DNA of 11,708 nucleotides from Gracilibacteraceae bacterium (GTDB taxonomy: Bacteria; Bacillota; Desulfitobacteriia; Desulfitobacteriales; Syntrophobotulaceae): positions 1 to 11,708 of the forward strand of contig JAISEW010000016.1 of NCBI GenBank assembly GCA_031263945.1, in the 5' to 3' direction. The notes under the pieces are model-generated. The model made no database searches, had not been told where the DNA came from, and saw only the letters and a program-made list of their open reading frames with translations. Below are positions 1-6,277 of the stretch, in pieces. Both the position numbers and the translations under genes were made by a program. Position 1 is the stretch's first letter, and each line of letters opens with the position of its first letter.

Positions 1-182
1 CCCGTCCGCGGCGCGGTGTCATAGGCGATATCGCTGATATGCTCGGCGTTCATGGGCGGCGGATCCTCCGGGAGTTTGTTTTCCTGCGCTGGAGTCTGAC
101 AGCCGCTCAATAGCAGCAGCAAGGCGGGAACAATCACGGCAAATATCCTCATGACGCTCATTCCGCGGTAGCTTTTATTCAT
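1..182 (-). CDS. Small lipoprotein, paralogue A (3' end outside window)
   Basis: This gene is too short for simple ORF calling because the window edge cuts off its C-terminus. From the ATG at 182 it reads MNKSYRGMSVMRIFAVIVPA, then a hydrophobic Leu run and the lipobox LLSGC, then a Pro/Glu-rich linker and MNAEHISDIAYDTAPRTG. The lipobox predicts a lipid-anchored exported protein. A strong GGGGAGG (188-194) lies five bases before this ATG. A second in-frame ATG at 152 would give a shorter signal peptide. Residues from MNAEHISDIAYD onward match the paralogue at 1035-1472 (MDAEYLSDIAYDAAPRTGY), so the two are duplicates. The signal peptide and linker have diverged more than the mature domain start and the leader. 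The function is unknown. Confidence 0.8.
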   Translation of the reverse strand, partial: MNKSYRGMSVMRIFAVIVPALLLLLSGCQTPAQENKLPEDPPPMNAEHISDIAYDTAPRT

Positions 183-281
183 AGCCGCCTCCCCGTCAAC
201 GGAACTCGGCCCAATTCAGCCGGCATCATATGCGCAGTATAGCAGGAAAAACCCGTCAATTCAAGGAAATATTTACCATTA
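150..281. repeat. Duplicated promoter/leader/signal-peptide segment, copy 1
   Basis: This stretch is nearly the same as 1440-1575, including the promoter, the leader, the ribosome binding site and the first codons of the lipoprotein gene. The main difference is a 5-base tandem insertion (gtcaa) in copy 2. The similarity returns inside the coding part (7-57 versus 1321-1371, four mismatches). It is therefore a gene duplication with its control region, not a mobile repeat. Confidence 0.85.
236..264 (-). promoter_or_regulatory. Promoter of lipoprotein paralogue A
   Basis: On the minus strand a -35 TTGAAT (259-264) and an extended -10 TGCTATACT (core TATACT, 236-241) are separated by 17 bases. 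The leader to the ATG at 182 is about 50 bases. The same arrangement recurs upstream of the second paralogue (1530-1558), which supports it by conservation. Confidence 0.75.
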
Positions 282-299
282 CGCGTTTGCGCAAAACCA

Positions 300-328
300 T
301 TGCCTTTCCAAAATAATCATGGTATAAT
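300..328 (+). promoter_or_regulatory. Promoter of the Phd-RelE operon
   Basis: A -35 TTGCCT (300-305) and a perfect -10 TATAAT (323-328) are spaced by 17 bases. The likely transcript start lies near 335. An AAGGAG ribosome binding site sits seven bases before the ATG at 365. It is back to back with the minus-strand lipoprotein promoter (-35 at 259-264). Confidence 0.75.
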
Positions 329-339
329 TATGGTGTAAT
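318..339. repeat. Possible antitoxin operator (imperfect direct repeat)
   Basis: Two adjacent 11-base half-sites, catggtataat (318-328) and tatggtgtaat (329-339), form an imperfect direct repeat covering the -10 box and start site. An 8-base palindrome ATAATTAT (324-331) spans their junction. Phd/YefM antitoxins usually repress their own operon by binding at the promoter, so this is a reasonable operator candidate. This is inference from position only. Confidence 0.35.
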
Positions 340-364
340 ACGGCCATTTATAAGGAGCGATCTT

Positions 365-625
365 ATGCCGCAAATTATCCCTATCAAAAATTTGAAAAAC
401 ACGGGCGAGATATCCAAACTCGCGCACGAGGCGCCAGGGCCCATTTTCATCACAAAAAACGGTTATGGGGATATGGTGCTTATGAGCATGGAAACTTACG
501 AGAAAAACTTGTATCTGCAAGACGTTTATGAGAAATTAGCAGAAGCCGAAGATGATATCGCGGAGGGCCGGGTGACGGAGGCACGGGCGTCTTTGCGGGC
601 GCTGCGACAGGCGCGTGGCATATAA
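365..625 (+). CDS. Type II antitoxin, Phd/YefM family
   Basis: This is an 86-residue protein with the Phd/YefM N-terminal DNA-binding fold: IIPIKNLKNTGEISKLAHEA (residues 4-23), then the typical beta-strand segment PIFITKNGYGDMVLMSMETY (26-45), and a charged helical C-terminus that would wrap the toxin. It is expected to bind and neutralise the RelE/ParE-type toxin encoded directly downstream and to repress the shared promoter. The ATG is supported by AAGGAG seven bases upstream. The gene overlaps the toxin gene by 11 bases, a common antitoxin-toxin layout that couples translation. The family call is confident; self-repression is inferred from the family. Confidence 0.9.
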   Translation: MPQIIPIKNLKNTGEISKLAHEAPGPIFITKNGYGDMVLMSMETYEKNLYLQDVYEKLAEAEDDIAEGRVTEARASLRALRQARGI

Positions 626-932
626 ATACACGGTCCGGCTGGCTCAGTCAGCCGAACGCGATATTGACGAGATATTGGCGTACATCGCCGAAACGCTCCA
701 GAATCCGAAAGCCGCGGCGGATTTAGCGGATGAACTGGACGCGCGGTTTGAGACTTTGGAAAGCCAGCCGCTGATGTTTGAGCTATCAGTCAATGTTCGT
801 CTGCGCCGGCGCGGGTACCGCCGCTTCCCTGTGAAGAACTATGTTGTCTTTTACCAAGTGGATGAAGCAGCGAAAGCGGTCATCATTGCCCGTGTATTTT
901 ACGGTCGGCAGGATTACGAGCGTCTTTTGTGA
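615..932 (+). CDS. Type II toxin, RelE/ParE superfamily
   Basis: This is a 105-residue protein with the ParE/RelE layout: two N-terminal helices (AERDIDEILAYIAE and an AAADLADELDARFETLE helix), a basic strand region LRRRGYRRFPVKNYVVFYQV (residues 62-81), and the C-terminal strand VIIARVFYGRQDYERLL. It starts with GTG at 615 inside the end of the antitoxin gene and lacks a clear ribosome binding site, so translation probably depends on coupling. RelE members cleave mRNA on the ribosome and ParE members poison gyrase. The sequence alone does not separate these. The gene has no visible truncation. Confidence 0.88.
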   Translation: MAYKYTVRLAQSAERDIDEILAYIAETLQNPKAAADLADELDARFETLESQPLMFELSVNVRLRRRGYRRFPVKNYVVFYQVDEAAKAVIIARVFYGRQDYERLL

Positions 933-996
933 ACCGCTTTATCCCGTCGTTATCCCGAGTATGTAAAACCAATAAAAACCATCACCCCGTAGAAAC

Positions 997-1038
997 ATGA
1001 ATAATAAAATTAGCTCAATAATATTTGTTATTATTCAT
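997..1038. terminator. Weak candidate bidirectional terminator (A/T hairpin)
   Basis: A perfect 11-base inverted repeat (atgaataataa at 997-1007, ttattattcat at 1028-1038) with a 20-base loop lies between the convergent RelE toxin and lipoprotein genes and overlaps the lipoprotein stop codon. The stem is purely A/T except for one pair and has no clear following T-run, so termination is only a guess from the convergent context. Confidence 0.25.
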
Positions 1039-1472
1039 CGCTCCGTACCTGCACTGTTGGACAACCGTTCAAAATCAATCACATACACGCTCTCGCCCGG
1101 TATGATCGTATCGTCCGTCGTCAGCGGCGTCTCAGGGCTGAGACAGAAAGCAGGGCGTATACCCGTTGTGTGGGAGGCGTGGATATCCCGCCGTAACAAC
1201 AATGTATTACTGCCGTAATCGTTGGTCAGAACTAAATAAGGGAAATACATGCCGGCTGGCCGGCTGTATTCGTCCGCGTATTGCTCATCGTATTCCTGCA
1301 GGTATACCGTATAGCCTGTTCGCGGCGCGGCGTCATAGGCGATATCGCTGAGATACTCGGCGTCCATGGGCAAGGTGCTGTCCATTAAACCACAACCGCT
1401 CAACAACAAAGCAACAGAGGCAAACAGCGAAAGTTTTTTCATGACGCTCACTCCGCGGCAGCTTTTATTCAT
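1035..1472 (-). CDS. Small lipoprotein, paralogue B
   Basis: This is a 145-residue predicted lipoprotein. The signal peptide ends in the lipobox LLLSGC after a MKKLSLFASVA start, so the mature protein should be lipid-anchored at the cell surface. Two starts are possible: the ATG at 1472 (GGGGAGG five bases upstream, conserved in paralogue A) and the ATG at 1442 (GGAG eight bases upstream), which gives a textbook signal peptide. The mature part contains YLVLTNDYGSNTLLLRRDI and GIRPAFCLSPETPL followed by IIPGESVYVIDFE. This pattern resembles the end of DUF6273-like extracellular domains found in Clostridia; that link is from memory and tentative. It faces the RelE toxin gene end to end. The function is unknown. 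Confidence 0.8.
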   Translation of the reverse strand: MNKSCRGVSVMKKLSLFASVALLLSGCGLMDSTLPMDAEYLSDIAYDAAPRTGYTVYLQEYDEQYADEYSRPAGMYFPYLVLTNDYGSNTLLLRRDIHASHTTGIRPAFCLSPETPLTTDDTIIPGESVYVIDFERLSNSAGTER

Positions 1473-1575
1473 AGCCGCCTCCCCGTCAAGTCAACGGAAC
1501 TCAGCCCAATTCAGCCACATCATATGCGCAGTATAGCAGGAAAAACCCGTCAATCCAAGGAAATATTTACCATTA
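1440..1575. repeat. Duplicated promoter/leader/signal-peptide segment, copy 2
   Basis: This is the second copy of the 150-281 segment, with a 5-base tandem insertion in the leader (gtcaagtcaa). Similarity stops abruptly at about 1575, just past the -35 region, which marks one end of the duplicated unit. Confidence 0.85.
1530..1558 (-). promoter_or_regulatory. Promoter of lipoprotein paralogue B
   Basis: A -35 TTGGAT (1553-1558) and an extended -10 TGCTATACT (core 1530-1535) are separated by 17 bases, as upstream of paralogue A. The single base change in the -35 box relative to copy 1 (TTGAAT) is the main promoter difference. Confidence 0.75.
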
Positions 1576-1633
1576 TAAAAAACCTTCCGCTCTATCTGGC
1601 ATGTCGCCTTCCAAAAGAGACCCGGTTCGACGG

Positions 1634-3028
1634 CTAATAAGATTGCAGCAGCTTTTGCAGGCGCGGGTAATCGATTTTGGCGCCGTGGCGTTTGTCCATC
1701 GGCAGTTTGCGAACGCTGATCACCCGTTCGACGCCGAGGGCGGCTAAGGCGGCCAGAGCGGCGCTCTCATCGACAGAGCCGTTTTCGACGACCACGACGC
1801 ATTGGTTCTGATAGGCGGCGAGGGCGCCCCGTATGCCGAAACGCGCGTCCAAAACGCATTCCGCGCAAAAGGGGTACAGTTTTCCGCCCGCCCCCCGGTC
1901 GACGGCCTGGTTCACCCGTCCCAGCAGCCAGAGACGTCCTTGCTCGTCAAAATACCCCGCGTCGCCAGTGCGGTGCCAGACCTTGCCGTCTTCGCGCAGT
2001 TTGTTTTCCGCGTCGCCGATCCCGTGCAGATAGCCGGAGAGGACGGTCGCGCCGCTGACCTGTATCTCCTGATCCTCGCCGACGCGGCAGGAGACGCCGG
2101 GGACGACGGCGCCGACCGGCAGACCCGCGCCCGCGCCGATGCGCGCCTTGTCTTCCGGGCTGACGTCGCGCCAGCGGATGGCGGCGATAGGCTCGGCCTC
2201 CGTCGAACCGTAGACGACGCGCAGATCAATGTCCGGACGGATCGCTTGCAGCAAACTGGGGTAGACCGGACCGCCGCCGAGGTAGACGGCGCGCAGGCTG
2301 GGCAAGTCGCCGTGGTTCAGCAAGGCGGCGAATAAGGCCGGCGAGCAGATGACGCGGCTGACATCTTCCCGCCGCATCCGCCGCGCCAGGCGAGCGGCGT
2401 CGACCCCGCCGCGATAACGGCGGCGCGGGAGCAAAGTGGTCAGGCCCGCGGCCAGGTTGGCCAAGGTAAACACCGGCAGCGTTCCCAGATCCACGTGCGA
2501 CGGGTCAAAATCAAGGTGAGCGCTGAGCGCGCGGTATTGCCCCATCAGGAAACCGTGGCTGCGCGCGGCGATCTTAGGCGCTCCGGTGCTGCCGCTGGTG
2601 AAAGAGAGGATGGCGGGATGCGCGTCGTCCAGGCCGACGGGCCGCGCCGCCTCGCCGCGCCCCCGGACCGGAACGGCGAGGATGGGGCGCAATTGGGTAT
2701 AGACGTGACGCCACAGGCCGGTCACGGCGTCGCAGACGACGGCGTCGGGGCGGAGACGGGCGACGCTGTCGGCGACGAAGCGCGCCCCCCGGGAAAAATC
2801 AATGAAAATCGGCACGGCGCCGACGCTCCAGGCCCCGAGCAGGGCGATATAGAGATCGGCGGACAGCGGAACGAAGATGAGCACATGCGAGCCTTCACCC
2901 AGACCGGAGCGGCGCAGGCAGCCGCCGAACCGCCGCGCCTCGTCCAATAAGCGGGCATAGCTCAGGCGCAGCCCGCCTTGGATCAAGGCGATACGCTCGG
3001 AAGGCTGCAGCGCCTGAACGATATTCAC
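1634..3028 (-). CDS. OleC-like acyl-AMP ligase (ANL superfamily)
   Basis: This is a 464-residue adenylate-forming enzyme expected to activate a carboxylic acid with ATP. Visible core motifs are TSGSTGAPK (residues 144-152, ATP phosphate loop), YGSTEAEP (273-280), HRTGDAGYFDEQGRLWLLGR (352-371), and a C-terminal GAKID with the catalytic lysine at 451. The stretch from TSGSTG through SHGFL and VDLGTLPVFTLANLAAGLTT resembles OleC, the beta-lactone synthetase of long-chain olefin synthesis, more than standard acyl-CoA ligases. No OleA, OleB or OleD homologue is nearby, so a beta-lactone product is not implied. The GTG start overlaps the GNAT stop by four bases (GTGA), with GGAG eight bases before. 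It is the last gene of the operon. The following region ends in a T6 run near 1577 without a convincing stem. Confidence 0.85.
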   Translation of the reverse strand: MNIVQALQPSERIALIQGGLRLSYARLLDEARRFGGCLRRSGLGEGSHVLIFVPLSADLYIALLGAWSVGAVPIFIDFSRGARFVADSVARLRPDAVVCDAVTGLWRHVYTQLRPILAVPVRGRGEAARPVGLDDAHPAILSFTSGSTGAPKIAARSHGFLMGQYRALSAHLDFDPSHVDLGTLPVFTLANLAAGLTTLLPRRRYRGGVDAARLARRMRREDVSRVICSPALFAALLNHGDLPSLRAVYLGGGPVYPSLLQAIRPDIDLRVVYGSTEAEPIAAIRWRDVSPEDKARIGAGAGLPVGAVVPGVSCRVGEDQEIQVSGATVLSGYLHGIGDAENKLREDGKVWHRTGDAGYFDEQGRLWLLGRVNQAVDRGAGGKLYPFCAECVLDARFGIRGALAAYQNQCVVVVENGSVDESAALAALAALGVERVISVRKLPMDKRHGAKIDYPRLQKLLQSY

Positions 3029-3792
3029 GCCGCCGTCTCCAGGCAGTAGAGGGTATAACGGCGGAAGGGGACGCAGCCGTAGGCGGCGACGATGTCCAGA
3101 GAACGGTTGCCGTCCGATATCAGAGCCGCGACCGCCTGGGTCAAACCTTTGGCCTGACCGGCGCGCAGGGCGTGATGGACCATGGCCGCGCCGATGCCGC
3201 GGCCGCGCCGGGCGGGCGGCACGGTGATCGTTTTGAGTATCAGCCGCTCCCCGGCCGGAAATGCGAACAAGAATCCCGCCGGTTGGCCGTCTAATTCGGC
3301 GAATACGGCCAGATCCGGATCGATCAGCTTCAGGAGCGGTCTGTACATAGCCAGGAAATCCTCTCGCGCGATGTCCGTATAAAGGAAATTAGCCGTGAAG
3401 CCCTGAGTCGAGAGGGTGTAGATCCGCGCCAACTCATTTTCGCCGTCGCTCAGGTCAAAGGGGCGAATGCGCGGGCCGCGCGAAGCACCGCCCAGAGCGA
3501 CGCCGCCCAGAGGGAAGGCGCCGCTGGAGTATTCAGCCAGCGGCTGGAATCCGGCTTTTAGGTAAACATCGTTGTACCAGAGAGGATTCTGCGGCTCCAG
3601 CGGGAAAGCGGCCGTCCCGTCGCTCCAGCTGACAAGACGGTAGCGGCGCCAGGTGTCGCCGTCTATGGGCGCGATGATCCGGCGGCAGCCTGAGGCGCGC
3701 AGGGCGTCGACGCGGGAGCGCAGCAGAAGCGCGCCGCTTTCCGGGTCGTCCATGTCGAAAAAACCGATATAGCCTTTGTCCGGATAGATCAT
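3025..3792 (-). CDS. GNAT-family acyltransferase with extra N-terminal half-domain
   Basis: The C-terminal part is a complete GNAT domain. Motif A reads ILKTITVPPARRGRGIGAAM, with RRGRGIG forming the acyl-CoA pyrophosphate loop (residues 195-201 from this start), and a later SDGNRSLDIVAAYGCVPFRR matches the usual C-terminal strand. The first ~90 residues (GYIGFFDM ... PLWYNDVYLKAGFQPLAEY) look like the rear half of a second, degenerate GNAT fold. This ATG has AAGGA eight bases upstream. The ATG at 3801, nine bases earlier, has no well-placed site. The upstream kinase gene ends in the same reading frame with only a few codons between. The substrate is unknown; the operon suggests acylation of an amine or hydroxyl on the pathway product, possibly the amino group added by the BtaA-like enzyme. 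Confidence 0.82.
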   Translation of the reverse strand: MIYPDKGYIGFFDMDDPESGALLLRSRVDALRASGCRRIIAPIDGDTWRRYRLVSWSDGTAAFPLEPQNPLWYNDVYLKAGFQPLAEYSSGAFPLGGVALGGASRGPRIRPFDLSDGENELARIYTLSTQGFTANFLYTDIAREDFLAMYRPLLKLIDPDLAVFAELDGQPAGFLFAFPAGERLILKTITVPPARRGRGIGAAMVHHALRAGQAKGLTQAVAALISDGNRSLDIVAAYGCVPFRRYTLYCLETAA

Positions 3793-3813
3793 TACGGGCA
3801 TCCTTTCAGGCGA

Positions 3814-5124
3814 TCAGAAGGCCAGGATGATGAAGAGGGCGACGAGACAGGCGACCAGCGCTTCGTTGGCGCGGGCGCTGCGGACGTTGATCTCGGCGAA
3901 ATTGAAGCGGGAGCGCAGGAGCGCGGCGGCGGGGATAACGGCGACGAGGGCGGCGGCGTAGAGCGCGGCGAGGCGCGGGGTGGTATGGGCGGCAATATAA
4001 GTCGGGGCGGCGATGAAGCAGAGCGCTTTGCCCAGGCCGCATGCCCAGGCGCGGGCGCGGCCCATGTGCAGATAGTTGACAAAGCGGTGATAGGTGTCCA
4101 ATGTGAGGTGACAGGCGAAGGAAAGGGAATAGGCGGCGTAGAGCAGCGCGTTCATCTGCGGGAAGAATACGGCAAGCCAGAGACAGACGAGGCCGACAAA
4201 AGCGTTGGCGTCGACGATCTGCCAGGGGACGACGGACAGTTTTTCTTCCGGGCGCGGCAGCGGCAGCGTGCGAAAGGTCAGAAACATGAGCAAAGGCGGG
4301 AGTATCCAGAGAAAGCCGCCCTGGATCAAGATCACGTAAGCGGTGAGCAGAGCGTAGGCCAGCGCCAGTTTGCTGATCGCCGTGAGTTTGTAGACGCAGA
4401 TCAGGGCGGCGAGGAAACAGAGCATGATCGCGAAATTCAGGAGCAGCGTTCGCATCGGTTGGTTCATGTTGTAGCGTAAAAAACTGTAGACGAGGAGCGG
4501 CAGGAGCAGATTGTCGTTGCCGTTTTGCGACACCATTTCCACCATAGCCGCCAGAAGTCCGATCATGAAGCTGATCATCAGGACTTCGGCGCGCCCCACG
4601 TCGGTCAGGAGCTGGAGCGGCGTCAGCACGCAGATGAAAGCGGTGATGAAAAACATCACGCTGCCCTCGTAACTTTTCCGATCCTCATGCTCGCCTGCCA
4701 GTTCGTGGCGGCCGTAGCTGCAACCGACCAAGGCCGCCGCGCTGTCGGCGAATGTCAGCACCAAGAGCGGCGCCAGGTATTCGGCGATGGAAGTGTGCAG
4801 GAGATAGACCAGGACGATGGACAAAGTGAAATAGATCTCTCCCAGAGATTGCCGCTGAACGCCGAAGAGGGATGAGCCGAGACCGGCGCGCAGACGCGTG
4901 TTCAGGCGCAGAGCCAGCAGAGCGGCTATGGCGCAGAGACCGAGGACGACGACGGATCCACGATGATGGAAAATAAAGGGAAAAGACATAGCGACGCAAC
5001 CCATCGTCAGATGGACGATTTTGCGCGACCACTCGGCGTCGACGCGCCGGCGCAAGCGCCGGGCGGCGAGGATCGCGCTTCCCAGCGCCGCTAATACGGC
5101 CAGGCCGGCTAAGACGTCTGGCAT
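3814..5124 (-). CDS. Phytol/dolichol-kinase-like integral membrane protein with extra membrane half
   Basis: This is a protein of about 436 residues with many hydrophobic segments. The N-terminal half carries hallmarks of the CTP-dependent polyprenol kinase / phytol kinase (VTE5, SEC59-like) and phosphatidate cytidylyltransferase superfamily: RKIVHLTMG (residues 34-42), FADSAAALVG followed by YGRH (from 125), EDRKSYEGSVMFF (from 147) and GNDNLLLPLL (from 202). Such enzymes phosphorylate a membrane alcohol at the bilayer surface. The C-terminal half (about 220-436) is another set of membrane segments that I do not recognise, so the protein is about twice the usual length. The chosen ATG has GGGAG five bases upstream. 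An ATG at 5136 is also possible but has a purine-rich stretch directly abutting it. It may supply a polyprenyl or lipid phosphate for the operon's UbiA protein. Confidence 0.8.
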   Translation of the reverse strand: MPDVLAGLAVLAALGSAILAARRLRRRVDAEWSRKIVHLTMGCVAMSFPFIFHHRGSVVVLGLCAIAALLALRLNTRLRAGLGSSLFGVQRQSLGEIYFTLSIVLVYLLHTSIAEYLAPLLVLTFADSAAALVGCSYGRHELAGEHEDRKSYEGSVMFFITAFICVLTPLQLLTDVGRAEVLMISFMIGLLAAMVEMVSQNGNDNLLLPLLVYSFLRYNMNQPMRTLLLNFAIMLCFLAALICVYKLTAISKLALAYALLTAYVILIQGGFLWILPPLLMFLTFRTLPLPRPEEKLSVVPWQIVDANAFVGLVCLWLAVFFPQMNALLYAAYSLSFACHLTLDTYHRFVNYLHMGRARAWACGLGKALCFIAAPTYIAAHTTPRLAALYAAALVAVIPAAALLRSRFNFAEINVRSARANEALVACLVALFIILAF

Positions 5125-5161
5125 CTTGGCTCCCATCTCCGCCCGCTCGGCGCGGGGCGGG

Positions 5162-6277
5162 TCACTGCGCCGCGTCCACGGCGTCTATGGTGAATCTGCT
5201 GTAGAAAAAAGCCTTGTCCCGCAAGAGCAGTTCGATATTGCGCGCCTCATCCGTGCGGACGCGATAACGGCGGCGCAGCTCAGGGCTGCAGGCGCGGGGA
5301 ACGAGCATATTCCAGTACGCCAGCTTCGCTCCCGGGGCGGCCGCGGCCAGGAGCGAGGCGAAAACCGCGTTCGCGCCATCTTCGGTCATATACTCGAAGA
5401 TGTCGCTTAAATTAAAGGCGTCGATCGGTTCCGTACAGGCGGCGGCAAAACTTTCGACCGATTCCCGGCGCAAATCCAGCGCGCCGATGTGGGCGCGGAT
5501 CGTCAGGTAATGCTCCTGGCGCAGAGCGACCGGGTAGACAGAGTCGTAACGGCCGCGGAGGATATACTGCAGATAGGGGTTTTGGCTTGTGTCCAGCCCG
5601 GTCATCGCGTGGCGGGCGCGGGTGAGGATCCGCTCGGCCACGGAACCTTCGACGTAACGGAAAAATTCCATATCCCGCCCCAGGATCCCCATCATCCGGC
5701 GGGAAAAGAAGAGATGGAACAAGGCGCGCCAGCGGCGGTTGTCCCAGATCCGGGCGTAGAAATCCTCCCTTTCTTCCCGGCTCTTGGGGGCGAGCAAAGC
5801 GTCGACCGTCCGCTTGCCGTGGATCAGCGGCAGGACGCGCCGCCGGAAAAGGGCGAAATAACGCTCGAATTTGCCCTGCGTCATAAAACCAGCGCGGAGG
5901 ATGTCCGGCCGGGCATCCCAAAACTCCCGCGTCTCCGCGGGCAGAGCCGGCCGCAGCCGCTCCCGGTAGAGCGCCAGCCGGTCGGCGCCGCCGGAGACTA
6001 CTCCGCCGAAGGTCAGATGTTCGCGCCAGCTCAGGCGCAGGTACATCTCCCGCCGCAGCGCGCAGCAGGCGATCTGGGCCGGGCTGAGGTCGACGGCGTA
6101 GACGCGGCGGGGGCCGCGCGTGAGCAAGGCGAAAGCGTTATCTCCGGCTGAGGCGATGGAGAGGACGACCCCGCCCGGTTGGATGTCCAGCGCTTCCAGC
6201 AGCAGATCCGCGTCCTCCCAAACCTGGGCGTAGCGGATCAGGTCGAAGCGGGCGCGTTTTTCAACCTCACTCTTCAA
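5162..6277 (-). CDS. BtaA-like SAM 3-amino-3-carboxypropyl transferase (DUF3419)
   Basis: This is a 371-residue protein of the BtaA/DUF3419 family. The SAM-binding segment VVLSIASAGDNAFALLTRGP (residues 37-56) is followed by RVYAVDLSPAQ (58-68). The family C-terminal signature AFNLSDIFEYM and KLAYWNMLVPR is present. BtaA transfers the four-carbon aminocarboxypropyl group of SAM to diacylglycerol, giving a homoserine ether lipid that BtaB then methylates to a betaine lipid. No BtaB-like methyltransferase is encoded here, so the product may stay unmethylated, be acylated by the GNAT, or come from a different acceptor. The start is TTG at 6277, 11 bases inside the end of the dikinase gene, with only a weak GGTG upstream, so translation is probably coupled. 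The acceptor is unknown. Confidence 0.85.
   Translation of the reverse strand: MKSEVEKRARFDLIRYAQVWEDADLLLEALDIQPGGVVLSIASAGDNAFALLTRGPRRVYAVDLSPAQIACCALRREMYLRLSWREHLTFGGVVSGGADRLALYRERLRPALPAETREFWDARPDILRAGFMTQGKFERYFALFRRRVLPLIHGKRTVDALLAPKSREEREDFYARIWDNRRWRALFHLFFSRRMMGILGRDMEFFRYVEGSVAERILTRARHAMTGLDTSQNPYLQYILRGRYDSVYPVALRQEHYLTIRAHIGALDLRRESVESFAAACTEPIDAFNLSDIFEYMTEDGANAVFASLLAAAAPGAKLAYWNMLVPRACSPELRRRYRVRTDEARNIELLLRDKAFFYSRFTIDAVDAAQ

Noticed and set aside
1575..1633. Possible terminator after the six-gene operon
   Set aside because: A T6 run is present on the minus strand, but the bases before it form no stem longer than about four pairs, so a terminator cannot be claimed.
1802..2335. 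Plus-strand frame of 177 codons opposite the ligase gene
   Set aside because: It is a shadow of the OleC-like gene with no recognisable motif, no promoter and no ribosome binding site pattern.
3985..4875. Plus-strand frames opposite the kinase-like gene
   Set aside because: Composition is charged and repetitive (Glu/Gln/His-rich), typical of the antisense of membrane-protein codons. The minus strand has clear membrane segments and motifs.
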